A stretch of 20,217 nt of DNA from an uncultured Collinsella sp. (lineage in GTDB: Bacteria > Actinomycetota > Coriobacteriia > Coriobacteriales > Coriobacteriaceae): NCBI GenBank assembly GCA_900752275.1, contig CAADUS010000217.1, positions 1-20,217 on the forward strand, given 5' to 3'. The translations under genes were made by a program, and so were the position numbers. Positions 6,433-13,404 of this stretch are shown here, piece by piece. The notes under the pieces are model-generated. The model made no database searches. It saw nothing but the letters and a program-made list of their open reading frames with translations, and was not told the origin of the DNA. Each line of letters starts with the position of its first letter. The stretch's first letter is position 1.

Positions 6433-7863
6433 CTAGCGCTCGGAAATCGGACCGTTCTCCAGCTCATCCTCGCTAAAGCCAAAGAACCAGGCAACGGCAA
6501 AGCTTACGATAAAGCCAGCTGCCGAAGCGATAGCGGCACAGACCAGGTTCTCGTTGCCACCGCCGACAAACGTCATAATATTGAGCACGTTGGAAGCAGC
6601 ACCAGCAAGATAGGCATTCACATGCAAAGCGAGCGCCCCGGCACCGGCGACAAATGAACCCGCCATGCAGGCAACGAACAGTTTACGATAGCGGAACAGC
6701 ATGCCATAGATGAACGGCTCGCCGACGCCTCCGATGAGCTGGGCGACAAGATAGCCAGCACACAGGCGCTTTTCCTCCTTGTTACGGAGTTTGAGCCATG
6801 TCGCAATCTCCACTCCATAGGCAGCCCACAGCGCAACCGTAGCAGCGACCATAATAAAGCTGTCAGAGCCCGTCGACATGAAGTTTGCAATGGCAATCAT
6901 AATGACCGCGACATGCATGCCCGTAATGACCATGGGCAACCAAATTGCTGCAAGCAAGCCGCCACCAATAATCGCCGCGATGCCACCCTCGGCGCCGAGG
7001 AACCCAAAGATTGCAGCCAGGCCGTTGCCGCACAAAGAGCCAAGAGGGGCAAGCAGGCAAAGCGCAAAGGGGACAGTCAGAGCAAGCGTGCAAAGCGGCG
7101 TAAACACCGTAGTAAGCGAATCAGGCATATGCTTGCGCAGGAACTTTTCGAAGACGGACATCAAGGCCACTGTGAGCAGAACGGGAATGACCGTCTGTGC
7201 ATAGTTTTCAGGCACGCAGGGAATGCCGTAGACGCTAAAGGCTTTTCCCTCGGCTGCCATTTGCATAAACGTCGGTTCGATAAGCACACCGCCCATAAAA
7301 GCACCGTACATAGGCGTGGCGCCAATGTTCTTGGCGGCCGAAAAACCCAAGAAGACTGGTATAAAGTAGAACGTCACGTTGTAGAGCATATTGAGCAGGA
7401 CATATAGATCGCTCGTATCCGCAATGAGATTGAGCATCGTTGGCCCGAGTACGACGGCAACGGTTTTGAACATGCCCGAAGCGAGCAGCAATGGAATCAT
7501 CGGAACCATGGAGCCCGAGAGGTAGTTAAGAATCGCATTGCCAACGGCTGCCGGGGTAAGCGGTGTTTTGACTCCACTTGCGTCGAGGTTCTCGTCGATA
7601 CTCTCCTGCTTGGCCAAGCCGCTCATCTTGATGAGCTCGTCATATACCTTAGGCACGTTTTGCCCAATAATCACCTGGAACTGCCCGCCAGATATTTGAG
7701 CGCCGATGACGCCGTTAACTTTTTTAACAGCGTTAATGTCGGGCAACTCCATATCCTTAAGGTTAAAACGCAGACGCGTCATGCAGTGGGCTGCAAAGGT
7801 GATGTTGTCTTTGCCACCCAACGCCTCGAGCACATCGGCTGCGATCTTCTTATTGTCAGCCAT
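6433..7863 (-). CDS. PTS EIIBC component, beta-glucoside/glucose family
   Basis: This 476-residue membrane permease of the phosphotransferase system imports and phosphorylates a sugar, probably a beta-glucoside or other disaccharide. The N-terminal EIIB domain (about residues 1-90) has the phosphoryl-accepting Cys27 in AHCMTRLRF. The EIIC domain follows, with about ten hydrophobic segments and the GEPFIYG motif of sugar-binding EIIC proteins. There is no C-terminal IIA domain of the BglF type, so a separate IIA (Crr-like) must serve it. The start at 7863 is supported by AAAGGGAAG upstream; a longer reading to 7995 has no such support. The antiterminator gene upstream is the expected regulator. 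The true substrate is not visible. Confidence 0.93.
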   Translation of the reverse strand: MADNKKIAADVLEALGGKDNITFAAHCMTRLRFNLKDMELPDINAVKKVNGVIGAQISGGQFQVIIGQNVPKVYDELIKMSGLAKQESIDENLDASGVKTPLTPAAVGNAILNYLSGSMVPMIPLLLASGMFKTVAVVLGPTMLNLIADTSDLYVLLNMLYNVTFYFIPVFLGFSAAKNIGATPMYGAFMGGVLIEPTFMQMAAEGKAFSVYGIPCVPENYAQTVIPVLLTVALMSVFEKFLRKHMPDSLTTVFTPLCTLALTVPFALCLLAPLGSLCGNGLAAIFGFLGAEGGIAAIIGGGLLAAIWLPMVITGMHVAVIMIAIANFMSTGSDSFIMVAATVALWAAYGVEIATWLKLRNKEEKRLCAGYLVAQLIGGVGEPFIYGMLFRYRKLFVACMAGSFVAGAGALALHVNAYLAGAASNVLNIMTFVGGGNENLVCAAIASAAGFIVSFAVAWFFGFSEDELENGPISER

Positions 7864-8166
7864 ATCATCTTCCCTTTCGAACGATCCGGTTCCTTCCTCG
7901 CTGCGCGCGCGAGGAGACAAAGCGGACGGTGGCCTGCCGCCCACATGGAAATATTCGATTGTTGAGGGAAACGGCGTAAAGACAAAAAGCTCCAAAACGA
8001 GACATCGACAGGTCGCCCTGTCTTTACGTCACGCTTCGGAAGCTCAGCTCTCGAATAACACCTTATGTGGCCCAAGGTTATCAGCTCTGCCATGTGAACG
8101 ACGGTCTCATGGTGCTCAAAAGCCTGCGAACGGTAGGCTTTCTTCCCCGAACGGTATAGAAAGCGC
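7864..8166 (-). promoter_or_regulatory. Structured leader between antiterminator and EIIBC genes
   Basis: This 303-nt gap has no gene. Read on the minus strand, it first holds the hairpin AAAGCCT/AGGCTTT (8119-8141). Further on, a small stem GACAGG/CCTGTC (8007-8022) shares bases with a longer one pairing CGTAAAGACA (7975-7984) with TGTCTTTACG (8019-8028), so the two could be alternatives. A 9-bp direct repeat CGAACGGTA occurs at 8127 and 8148. The arrangement fits control by a BglG/LicT antiterminator, but I did not find a clear match to the known RAT sequence ending in GCAGGCAAAACC. Confidence 0.45.
8117..8141 (-). terminator. Intrinsic terminator after the antiterminator gene
   Basis: On the minus strand, AAAGCCT pairs with AGGCTTT over a 9-nt loop and is followed by TTTTG. 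It lies about 25 bp after the antiterminator stop and before the PTS gene, where the bgl operon also has its second regulated terminator. Confidence 0.5.
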
Positions 8167-9024
8167 CTATTTGTCGGCTAACGCCTCGCCCGTCACGTTG
8201 CCGGCATAAACCCGATTGACATGGAGCATGAGATACACCTTCTCCTCGGGCACGATGGAGGCATGATACGTTTCCTCGATAAGTTCTGCCATTTTGTCAA
8301 CACAAGCCGCTATAGCCGGATGCTCTTCACAGAGAGGACGATAGAGCGCCGCATTATCGGTATTAAGCGGCTCCCCGGTGCGGACGCGCTCTAACAAGTA
8401 GCGTACATGAGTGTCATAGCGTGCATAGTCAAAAGCATCGCGGTCAACGGCGATAGCAAGATCTTTCTCGATAATCGCTACGAGCTTTTCGATCAGACGT
8501 TCCTCGCGGCGGACGTCGTTTGACTTTGCCTTACTAGAACTTGCCATAACGCTGTTAACGATGCAGAGCGCGATGCCCGCCCTCTCCCCGCGCGGCATAG
8601 ATAAACCGAATTCGCGCTCTATGCCAGCATGGGCAAGCGCCGCAATCTTAAATTCAATGGGATATTGTTGCTGAACGTCACAAGAAAGCGGCATCTGAAC
8701 ATACATGTGCTCACGGCAGCGCTTGATGGCAAAACTGATATGGTCGGCAAGCGTAAAAGGAAGGTTCGCCGACAGCTCACGCGAAATGTTGGTGCGCGCG
8801 ACATCGGCAATCTGCGCACTAAATTCCATTACCTTGGGATCGATCTCGTTAAGAAGTGGCAGGTAGCGTGCATCAACGTTGTAAAACGTGCGCTCAATCT
8901 GCGCAAGCGAAACCTCATCGGGGCCGTCAGGGAAACCAATGCCTTTCCCCAGCGCCACAAGCTCGGTTCCCTTATCGTTGACAAGCAAGGCGGCATTGTG
9001 ATTAATGCGCTTAACGACCCTCAT
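8167..9024 (-). CDS. BglG/LicT-family transcription antiterminator
   Basis: This 285-residue RNA-binding antiterminator controls PTS operons. The N-terminal CAT RNA-binding domain (about 1-55) reads RVVKRINHNAALLV and ALGKGIGFP. PRD1 (about 65-170) has His95, but the second conserved position, usually the His in ALHIVN, is Cys154 in ALCIVN. PRD2 (about 175-280) keeps His206 (YDTHVRYL) and His268 (YLMLHVNRV). Loss of one PRD1 phosphorylation site may change the response to its cognate EII. The start at 9024 has a strong GGAGG six bases upstream. The gene sits directly upstream of the EIIBC gene it probably regulates, separated by a structured leader. Family call is firm; the target is inference from position. 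Confidence 0.93.
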   Translation of the reverse strand: MRVVKRINHNAALLVNDKGTELVALGKGIGFPDGPDEVSLAQIERTFYNVDARYLPLLNEIDPKVMEFSAQIADVARTNISRELSANLPFTLADHISFAIKRCREHMYVQMPLSCDVQQQYPIEFKIAALAHAGIEREFGLSMPRGERAGIALCIVNSVMASSSKAKSNDVRREERLIEKLVAIIEKDLAIAVDRDAFDYARYDTHVRYLLERVRTGEPLNTDNAALYRPLCEEHPAIAACVDKMAELIEETYHASIVPEEKVYLMLHVNRVYAGNVTGEALADK

Positions 9025-9140
9025 GATGCCTCCGAAAATAGGCGCAGCCGAAGGGCAAGCGCAATGGATTCCAGTTAAGATGGTTCGCCTCGATTATTCC
9101 ACGCAACGTCACGCGAGACAAGCAAACCCGAGCTCCCACA

Positions 9141-9228
9141 ACCTACCAAAAAGGGACAGGTTTGTTTTGGCAGGTTTTATCTGGGGAAACGTAAACAGGG
9201 CCGCGACACTTATATGGCGTCGCGGCCC
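9141..9228 (+). repeat. Dispersed repeat, copy 3 (88 bp)
   Basis: This is the partner of the repeat at 5371-5458, aligning over 88 bp without gaps. ACCTACCAA (9141-9149) and TTGGCAGGT (9167-9175) form the GGGACAGG-loop hairpin with one mismatch. The second half forms the terminator at 9197-9229. It lies between tktC and the antiterminator gene, downstream of the former. Confidence 0.8.
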
Positions 9229-9229
9229 T
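9197..9229 (-). terminator. Strong bidirectional terminator downstream of transketolase genes
   Basis: AGGGCCGCGAC (9197-9207) pairs perfectly with GTCGCGGCCCT (9219-9229). On the plus strand TTTTCC follows; on the minus strand the stem is followed by GTTTACGTTT. It is placed to end the minus-strand transketolase transcript and is the second half of dispersed repeat copy 3. Confidence 0.7.
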
Positions 9230-9391
9230 TTTCCTTGGAGAAGGATCGATTAGTTGAACGGGATGACCGTTCTAGTCTTCGAGTCCACTATTGATGAGCT
9301 CCGCAATCTCAACAGGATCGGCGCTCGCGAGAGGCGACGGTATACCCGATCGTCACTTGGCTGGCAAATACCAATCCCGTGGAAGTCTTCC
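9230..9391. other. Intergenic stretch downstream of tktC with a possible coding remnant
   Basis: No complete gene is visible. One minus-strand frame ending at the TAG at 9272-9274 gives a 26-codon open stretch whose last residues are ADPVEIAELINSGLED, which looks like a natural protein end. A small hairpin GAACGG/CCGTTC lies at 9256-9272. I cannot assign the fragment to a family. Confidence 0.25.
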
Positions 9392-10330
9392 TTACAACAC
9401 AGACCTGACCGCAGCTTCGATACCGTCGGCGTCCAAACCGTACTTGTGCAGCAAATCGACCGCAGGGCCGGACTCGCCGTACACATCACGCACGCCGACG
9501 CGTCGCATCGGCACCGGATGCTGCTCCGCGAGCACCGAGGCCACAGCCTCGCCAAGACCACCGATAATCGAATGCTCCTCGGCGGTGACCACGCGACCGG
9601 TCTTCTTGGCGCTGGCAACCACCAGACGCTCATCAAGCGGCTTGATCGTGTGCATGTTGATGACCTCGGCGTCAATACCATCGGCAGCGAGCGCCTCGGC
9701 AGCCTCAAGCGCCTCGGCGACCATGAGGCCGCATGCGACGATAGTCACATCGGACCCCTCGCGCACGACCACGCCGCGGCCAATCTTGAACTCATAGTCC
9801 TCGCGGTCGTTGATGACCGGTGTTGCCAGGCGGCCGAAACGCATGTAGACCGGACCCTCAAACTCATAGGCGGCGCGCACGCAAGCACGAGCCTCGATGT
9901 CATCGGCGGGAACGATCACCGTCATACCCGGGATCGTGCGCATGAGCGCAATGTCCTCGCAGCACTGATGCGTGGCGCCGTCTTCGCCGACCGAGATGCC
10001 CGCATGCGTGGCGCCGATTTTGACGTTGAGGTGCGGATAGCCGATGGAATTACGAACTTGCTCGTACGCGCGGCCGGCGGCGAACATGGCAAAGGTGCTC
10101 GCAAAGGCAACGTGGCCCGTGGTCGCAATGCCGGCGGCAAGTCCCATCAAGTTGCTTTCGGCAATGCCGGCATCGTAGAAGCGCTCAGGGTGTGCAGCCT
10201 TAAACTTGCCGGTCTGCGTGGCGGCGGCCAAGTCGGCATCGAGAACCACAAAGTCATCGCGCTCATTGCCCAGCTCGACAAGTGCCTCGCCATAGCTAAC
10301 GCGCGTGGCGACTTTCTTGACGTCTTCCAT
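9392..10330 (-). CDS. Transketolase, C-terminal subunit (split enzyme)
   Basis: This 312-residue half of a two-subunit transketolase holds the pyrimidine-binding and C-terminal domains. Transketolase moves two-carbon units between sugar phosphates in the non-oxidative pentose phosphate pathway, using thiamine diphosphate. The catalytic glutamate that activates the cofactor is probably Glu58 in DAGIAESNLMG. The GATHAGISVGEDGATHQ stretch is typical of the transketolase/DXS family and the C-terminal domain begins near residue 190. Its ATG overlaps the TAA of the N-terminal half by one base, which fits translational coupling and a 1:1 complex. DXS-type or other TPP enzymes are possible in principle, but the split form and length fit transketolase best. 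Confidence 0.93.
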   Translation of the reverse strand: MEDVKKVATRVSYGEALVELGNERDDFVVLDADLAAATQTGKFKAAHPERFYDAGIAESNLMGLAAGIATTGHVAFASTFAMFAAGRAYEQVRNSIGYPHLNVKIGATHAGISVGEDGATHQCCEDIALMRTIPGMTVIVPADDIEARACVRAAYEFEGPVYMRFGRLATPVINDREDYEFKIGRGVVVREGSDVTIVACGLMVAEALEAAEALAADGIDAEVINMHTIKPLDERLVVASAKKTGRVVTAEEHSIIGGLGEAVASVLAEQHPVPMRRVGVRDVYGESGPAVDLLHKYGLDADGIEAAVRSVL

Positions 10331-11160
10331 TAGAGCTCCTCCCCTGCTGCTGCGAGCTCGGCCATGGCCTGCTCAAACTGCTCATCGTTGGGTGCCTTGC
10401 CGTGCCAGCCCACCTGGTTTTCCATAAAGGAAACGCCCTTGCCCTTCACCGTCTCGGCGATAATGGCCACAGGCGAGGCGCTCGCTTTGCGGGCCTCGGC
10501 AAAGGCGGCGGCAACCTGCGCCATGTCGTTACCGTCGGCGAGCTCGATCACATGCCACTTAAAGGCGCGGAACTTGTCGGCAAGTGGCATAGCCGAGTTA
10601 ACTTCGTCGATACTGCCGTCAATTTGCAGGCCATTGTGATCGACGATAGCGACGAGGTTATCCAGGTCGTGGTTGCCGGCGAACATAGCCGCCTCCCACA
10701 CCTGGCCTTCCTCGCACTCGCCGTCGCCCAACAGCGTGTAGACGCGGTAACTGTCACCCCAGTGCTTTGCGGCAAGTGCCATTCCAACCGCGGCGGAGAT
10801 ACCCTGACCGAGCGATCCGGTAGACATGTCGACGCCCGGCGTGTCATTCATATTGGGATGGCCCTGCAGGCGACTGCCGATATGACGGAGCGTCTCGAGC
10901 TCCTCCTTAGGAAAGAACCCGCGTTCGGCGAGCACGGCGTAGAGTGCCGGAGCGCAATGTCCCTTGGAGAGCACAAAGCGATCGCGCTCAGCGCGGCTCG
11001 GATTCGCCGGGTCAACATCCATTTCCTCAAAGTAGAGGTAGGTCATAATTTCGGCGGCGCCAAGCGATCCACCCGGATGCCCCGACTTGGCGGCATGAAC
11101 CGCAGTCACGACACCCTTCCTGACCTCATTGGCGACCTTCGCCAGTTCCTGGTTGGTCAT
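10330..11160 (-). CDS. Transketolase, N-terminal subunit (split enzyme)
   Basis: This 276-residue subunit carries the thiamine-diphosphate-binding domain: SGHPGGSLGAAEI near the start, LSKGHCAPALYA, and the TPP/metal motif GDGECEEG (GDG at 145-147) leading to Asn176 in VDHNGLQIDG. It works with the subunit encoded just downstream. I chose the ATG at 11160 because AGAGGA lies eight bases upstream and the family begins near here. The frame stays open to 11325, but that extension translates the tail of a transaldolase-like remnant, not transketolase. A hairpin with a U-rich tail stands just before the ribosome binding site, so expression may depend on read-through or processing. Confidence 0.94.
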   Translation of the reverse strand: MTNQELAKVANEVRKGVVTAVHAAKSGHPGGSLGAAEIMTYLYFEEMDVDPANPSRAERDRFVLSKGHCAPALYAVLAERGFFPKEELETLRHIGSRLQGHPNMNDTPGVDMSTGSLGQGISAAVGMALAAKHWGDSYRVYTLLGDGECEEGQVWEAAMFAGNHDLDNLVAIVDHNGLQIDGSIDEVNSAMPLADKFRAFKWHVIELADGNDMAQVAAAFAEARKASASPVAIIAETVKGKGVSFMENQVGWHGKAPNDEQFEQAMAELAAAGEEL

Positions 11161-11175
11161 ACGAATTCCTCTCTT

Positions 11176-11212
11176 GAAAACAACCCCGGCACTGGATGAT
11201 GCGATGCCGGGG
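11176..11212 (-). terminator. Terminator-like hairpin just upstream of tktN
   Basis: CCCCGGCA (11184-11191) pairs perfectly with TGCCGGGG (11205-11212). On the minus strand the stem is followed by TTGTTTTC and then, within a few bases, by the tktN ribosome binding site. It could end the transcript of the remnant upstream, attenuate tkt expression, or protect a processed 5' end. Confidence 0.55.
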
Positions 11213-11224
11213 CAATTCACTCGT

Positions 11225-11504
11225 TTAAGCCCGCGCGACGACCTTTTCCAGTCAGCTTCGAGGGAGGCGAGACCTTGATCGGTCAGCGGGTGGCGCAGCC
11301 ACCTCTTGAGCGCGGGCATAGGCACGGTCGCGATGTCGGCGGAGTCAACGTCTTCAAGCGTCAGCTCCTTCTCGATACCCAGGCCACCCTGGCCTCAACC
11401 TTGCGCTCAATGCCACAGGCGGCGCATTCATTCTGAATCGCCTTCTGGTCCATATACGCGTAGGCGATACCCAAGGTACAGACGGCACCGCCTGCGATCT
11501 TCAT
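11225..11504 (-). pseudogene. Chimeric remnant: fructose-PTS EIIB start joined to transaldolase tail
   Basis: From the ATG at 11504 the frame reads MKIAGGAVCTLGIAYAYMDQ, like the start of fructose-type EIIB domains (MKIVAVTACPTGIAHTYMA in form). It continues GIERKVEA and stops early. One base lost near 11392 restores QGGLGIEKELTLEDVDSADI, the next part of EIIB. In the same frame, from ADIATVP on, it becomes ALKRWLRHPLTDQGL and EADW, the C-terminal end of a small transaldolase. A second one-base loss near 11245 would give DWKKVVARA and a stop at 11225. So it is a fusion of two unrelated gene ends with at least two frameshifts. It is unlikely to make a working protein. Confidence 0.7.
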
Positions 11505-11543
11505 TTTTCAGATGGCGTGCCAGACAGAAATTTCACCCTGAAA

Positions 11544-11593
11544 CACAAAAGCCCCAAGTCAACAAAAGCCAGGAGCCTTTGCCAACTTGGGGC
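11544..11593 (-). terminator. Intrinsic terminator of the transaldolase gene
   Basis: GCCCCAAGT (11551-11559) pairs with ACTTGGGGC (11585-11593), with further pairing of CAAAG and CTTTTG inside. On the minus strand it is followed by TTTTGTGTTT. It lies about 80 bp after the transaldolase stop. Confidence 0.75.
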
Positions 11594-11674
11594 ATTACGA
11601 GTCGCCGCCGTACAGGCAACGACGACCCTTACTCCTTCTGCCATCAACCGATATGGACGATTCGGCTTGTCCGG

Positions 11675-12379
11675 TTACGGCAGGATGTGGAATCCAAGCG
11701 TTTCGATATCACGCGCGAAACCCTTAACGGTGTCGAGCGAATACTCCATGAGGTCCTTACCGACGTTCTTGCGCTTGGCCAGAATGCCGTTGGGAACCGT
11801 AATGATCTGGCACCCCACGGACTCGGCCTGATAGATATTCAGCAGCTCACGGGTAGATGCCCAGAGCACCTCACACTGCGGCTTTGCCGCGGCCTTTTTG
11901 ACAGACTCAGCCATCAACGGCAGCGGATCAACGCCGGTATCGGCAATACGGCCGGCGAAGATAGAAATGATAGACGGCGTCTCAGCGGAGACAGCGTCCA
12001 CAAACTCATCGACCTGCTCGGGAGTAAAGATCGTCGTAACGTTTACCTTAATGCCGTCAGCGGAAAGACGTTTAACGAGCGCCGCGGTCGACTCACCCTT
12101 GGTGTTGAGTGCGGGAATCTTAACATACACATTGTCAGCCCAAGTCGCAATCTCGCGAGCCTCGGCCTCCATGCCCGTCTCATCGTCCGCAAAGACCTCA
12201 AACGAAACCGAGACATCGGTGATGTGCTCGAGCACGGTCTTGGCGAACTCGCGGTAATCGGTCACGCCACCCGCCTTCATAAGCGATGGGTTAGTCGTAA
12301 AGCCCTGAACGTTACCGTTCTCGGCCATGTCGAGCATGCCCTCGAGATTGGCACCGTCGGCAAATACCTTGATTGCCAT
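11675..12379 (-). CDS. Transaldolase (small, TalC/fructose-6-phosphate-aldolase type)
   Basis: This 234-residue class I aldolase-fold enzyme moves a dihydroxyacetone unit from a ketose phosphate to an aldose phosphate. The Schiff-base lysine is Lys87 in VYVKIPALN. GFTTNPSLMKAGG (about 26-38) is the family's N-terminal signature and SIFAGRIADTG and ASTRELLNIYQAE follow. It is slightly longer than typical TalC/FSA proteins (about 215-220). Whether it acts as transaldolase or fructose-6-phosphate aldolase cannot be decided here; the nearby transketolase favours transaldolase. TAAGGAG before the ATG at 12379 sets the start. It follows the GntR gene by 92 bp and ends at a good terminator. Confidence 0.92.
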   Translation of the reverse strand: MAIKVFADGANLEGMLDMAENGNVQGFTTNPSLMKAGGVTDYREFAKTVLEHITDVSVSFEVFADDETGMEAEAREIATWADNVYVKIPALNTKGESTAALVKRLSADGIKVNVTTIFTPEQVDEFVDAVSAETPSIISIFAGRIADTGVDPLPLMAESVKKAAAKPQCEVLWASTRELLNIYQAESVGCQIITVPNGILAKRKNVGKDLMEYSLDTVKGFARDIETLGFHILP

Positions 12380-12400
12380 AATGTACTCCTTACATACATG

Positions 12401-12424
12401 ATGATATAGAAATGTACGTACTGA
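12401..12424. promoter_or_regulatory. Operator-like motif upstream of the transaldolase gene
   Basis: The minus strand reads CAGTACGTACATTTCTATATCA. The core GTACATTTCTAT recurs at 16575-16588 in front of the PTS IIC gene, in the opposite orientation relative to the gene. It could be the binding site of the GntR regulator encoded between them. Confidence 0.3.
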
Positions 12425-12471
12425 ATTGTTTGTCAAAAGCGCCGCCGCATCAGAGTGGAACGGAGAGCCCC

Positions 12472-13209
12472 TTAATCGAGTTCGATCTCGAGGTGGTAGA
12501 GGTCGGCGCGGTAGAACGACTCCACATACTCACGGGGCACATTCTGCTGGTCATGAGAAACCCTCGTAATGTTGAGCAACGGAGCACCGGCGCTGATGCC
12601 CAAAAGCTCGGCCTGCTCGTCGGTAGCAACGCAAGCTCCAATCTTTTGGCTCACACGGCTCCAGCGAATATCGCACGAGTTATTGAGATAAGCGCGAAGC
12701 GATTCCTTGGAAAAGTCGCGCTCCGCAATATGCGGGACATAGCCGTCTTCGTAATAAATCGTCTCCAGATAGAACGGGCGATCGCCCGACACGCGCACAC
12801 GGCGAAGGCAGAAGGCCTTTGCGCCCTTAGCCAAGCCCAGCTCGTGGGCAACGTGCTGAGGCATGGTTACAACGCCAGACTCAATCAAGCGTTTTTGCGG
12901 CACTGCAAACTCGTCCACATTCTTCTTGATATAGCTCGAGACACGCTTAGGCGAGCTAAGTGGCACGTTGGCAATAACCTCGGATCCGCGGCCACGCTTC
13001 TTCTCAATCAAGCCATTATTAGAAAGCAGCTCCATCGCTTTGCGCGCCGTTGCACGCGAAACGTCATAGCGCTTCATAAGATCGCTTTCGGAGGGAATGT
13101 AATCGCCAATCTTGTAGGCACCGCTCGTAATTCCCTGGAACAAGATATCGTACAGCTGAGAGTACAGCTGTTCCTTGCCGCTGAAATCGAGCTCAGACGT
13201 ATCGGTCAT
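12472..13209 (-). CDS. GntR-family regulator (HutC subfamily, UTRA domain)
   Basis: This 245-residue transcription factor has an N-terminal winged helix (about 10-80, YSQLYDILFQGITSGAYKIG and PSESDLMKRYDVSRATARKA) and a C-terminal UTRA ligand-binding domain (about 95-240, with RVRVSGDRPFYLETIYY and PLLNITRVSHD). HutC-type members sense phosphorylated sugars or related metabolites and usually repress adjacent genes. GGGGAGAG lies just before two consecutive ATGs (13212 and 13209); the second has the better spacing. It sits between the PTS/aldolase train and the transaldolase gene and is the natural candidate regulator for both. A 14-bp palindrome and TGATATCA lie upstream, possibly for autoregulation. 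Confidence 0.93.
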   Translation of the reverse strand: MTDTSELDFSGKEQLYSQLYDILFQGITSGAYKIGDYIPSESDLMKRYDVSRATARKAMELLSNNGLIEKKRGRGSEVIANVPLSSPKRVSSYIKKNVDEFAVPQKRLIESGVVTMPQHVAHELGLAKGAKAFCLRRVRVSGDRPFYLETIYYEDGYVPHIAERDFSKESLRAYLNNSCDIRWSRVSQKIGACVATDEQAELLGISAGAPLLNITRVSHDQQNVPREYVESFYRADLYHLEIELD

Positions 13210-13245
13210 CATCTCTCCCCTATCTGGACTAATTCTCTAAATCCT

Positions 13246-13278
13246 TGATATCAGGTGCTGTCTTTTAACAAATGTTAA
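13246..13278. promoter_or_regulatory. Palindromes upstream of the GntR gene
   Basis: TTAACA-AA-TGTTAA (13265-13278) is a perfect inverted repeat centred about 60 bp upstream of the start, and TGATATCA (13246-13253) lies nearer. On the minus strand TTGTTA could serve as -35, with TATCAA as a poorly spaced -10. Both are reasonable candidate operator or promoter parts. Confidence 0.35.
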
Positions 13279-13366
13279 CTGCAAAATCTCAAAAAACACA
13301 CATCGATAACGCTGCCCGCGTATATTCCACTCCAGCCGAGCATACTCCACCGACTCACCACCATCT

Positions 13367-13396
13367 TGGGGCATTCTTTATGCAGAGAATGCCCCA
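13367..13396 (-). other. 11-bp hairpin after the kinase-DeoC gene
   Basis: TGGGGCATTCT (13367-13377) pairs perfectly with AGAATGCCCCA (13386-13396) over an 8-nt loop. It begins nine bases past the stop of the fusion gene. No T-run follows on the minus strand, so termination is uncertain; it may protect the 3' end of the long transcript. Confidence 0.5.
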
Positions 13397-13404
13397 GACT
13401 GCCT

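Noticed and set aside
7864..8166. Classical RAT antiterminator site
   Set aside because: No sequence close to the known RAT (ending GCAGGCAAAACC) was found; only partial similarity around CGCAGGCTTTTG on the minus strand.
9339..9346. GGTATACC palindrome as a GntR operator
   Set aside because: Eight bases only, inside a stretch downstream of tktC with no promoter; likely chance.
9254..10333. Long plus-strand open frame opposite tktC
   Set aside because: It is the antisense of a well-supported transketolase half and has no ribosome binding site or known domain.
11160..11325. Upstream start for the transketolase N half
   Set aside because: The added residues match a transaldolase tail and cross a hairpin; the ATG at 11160 has its own ribosome binding site.
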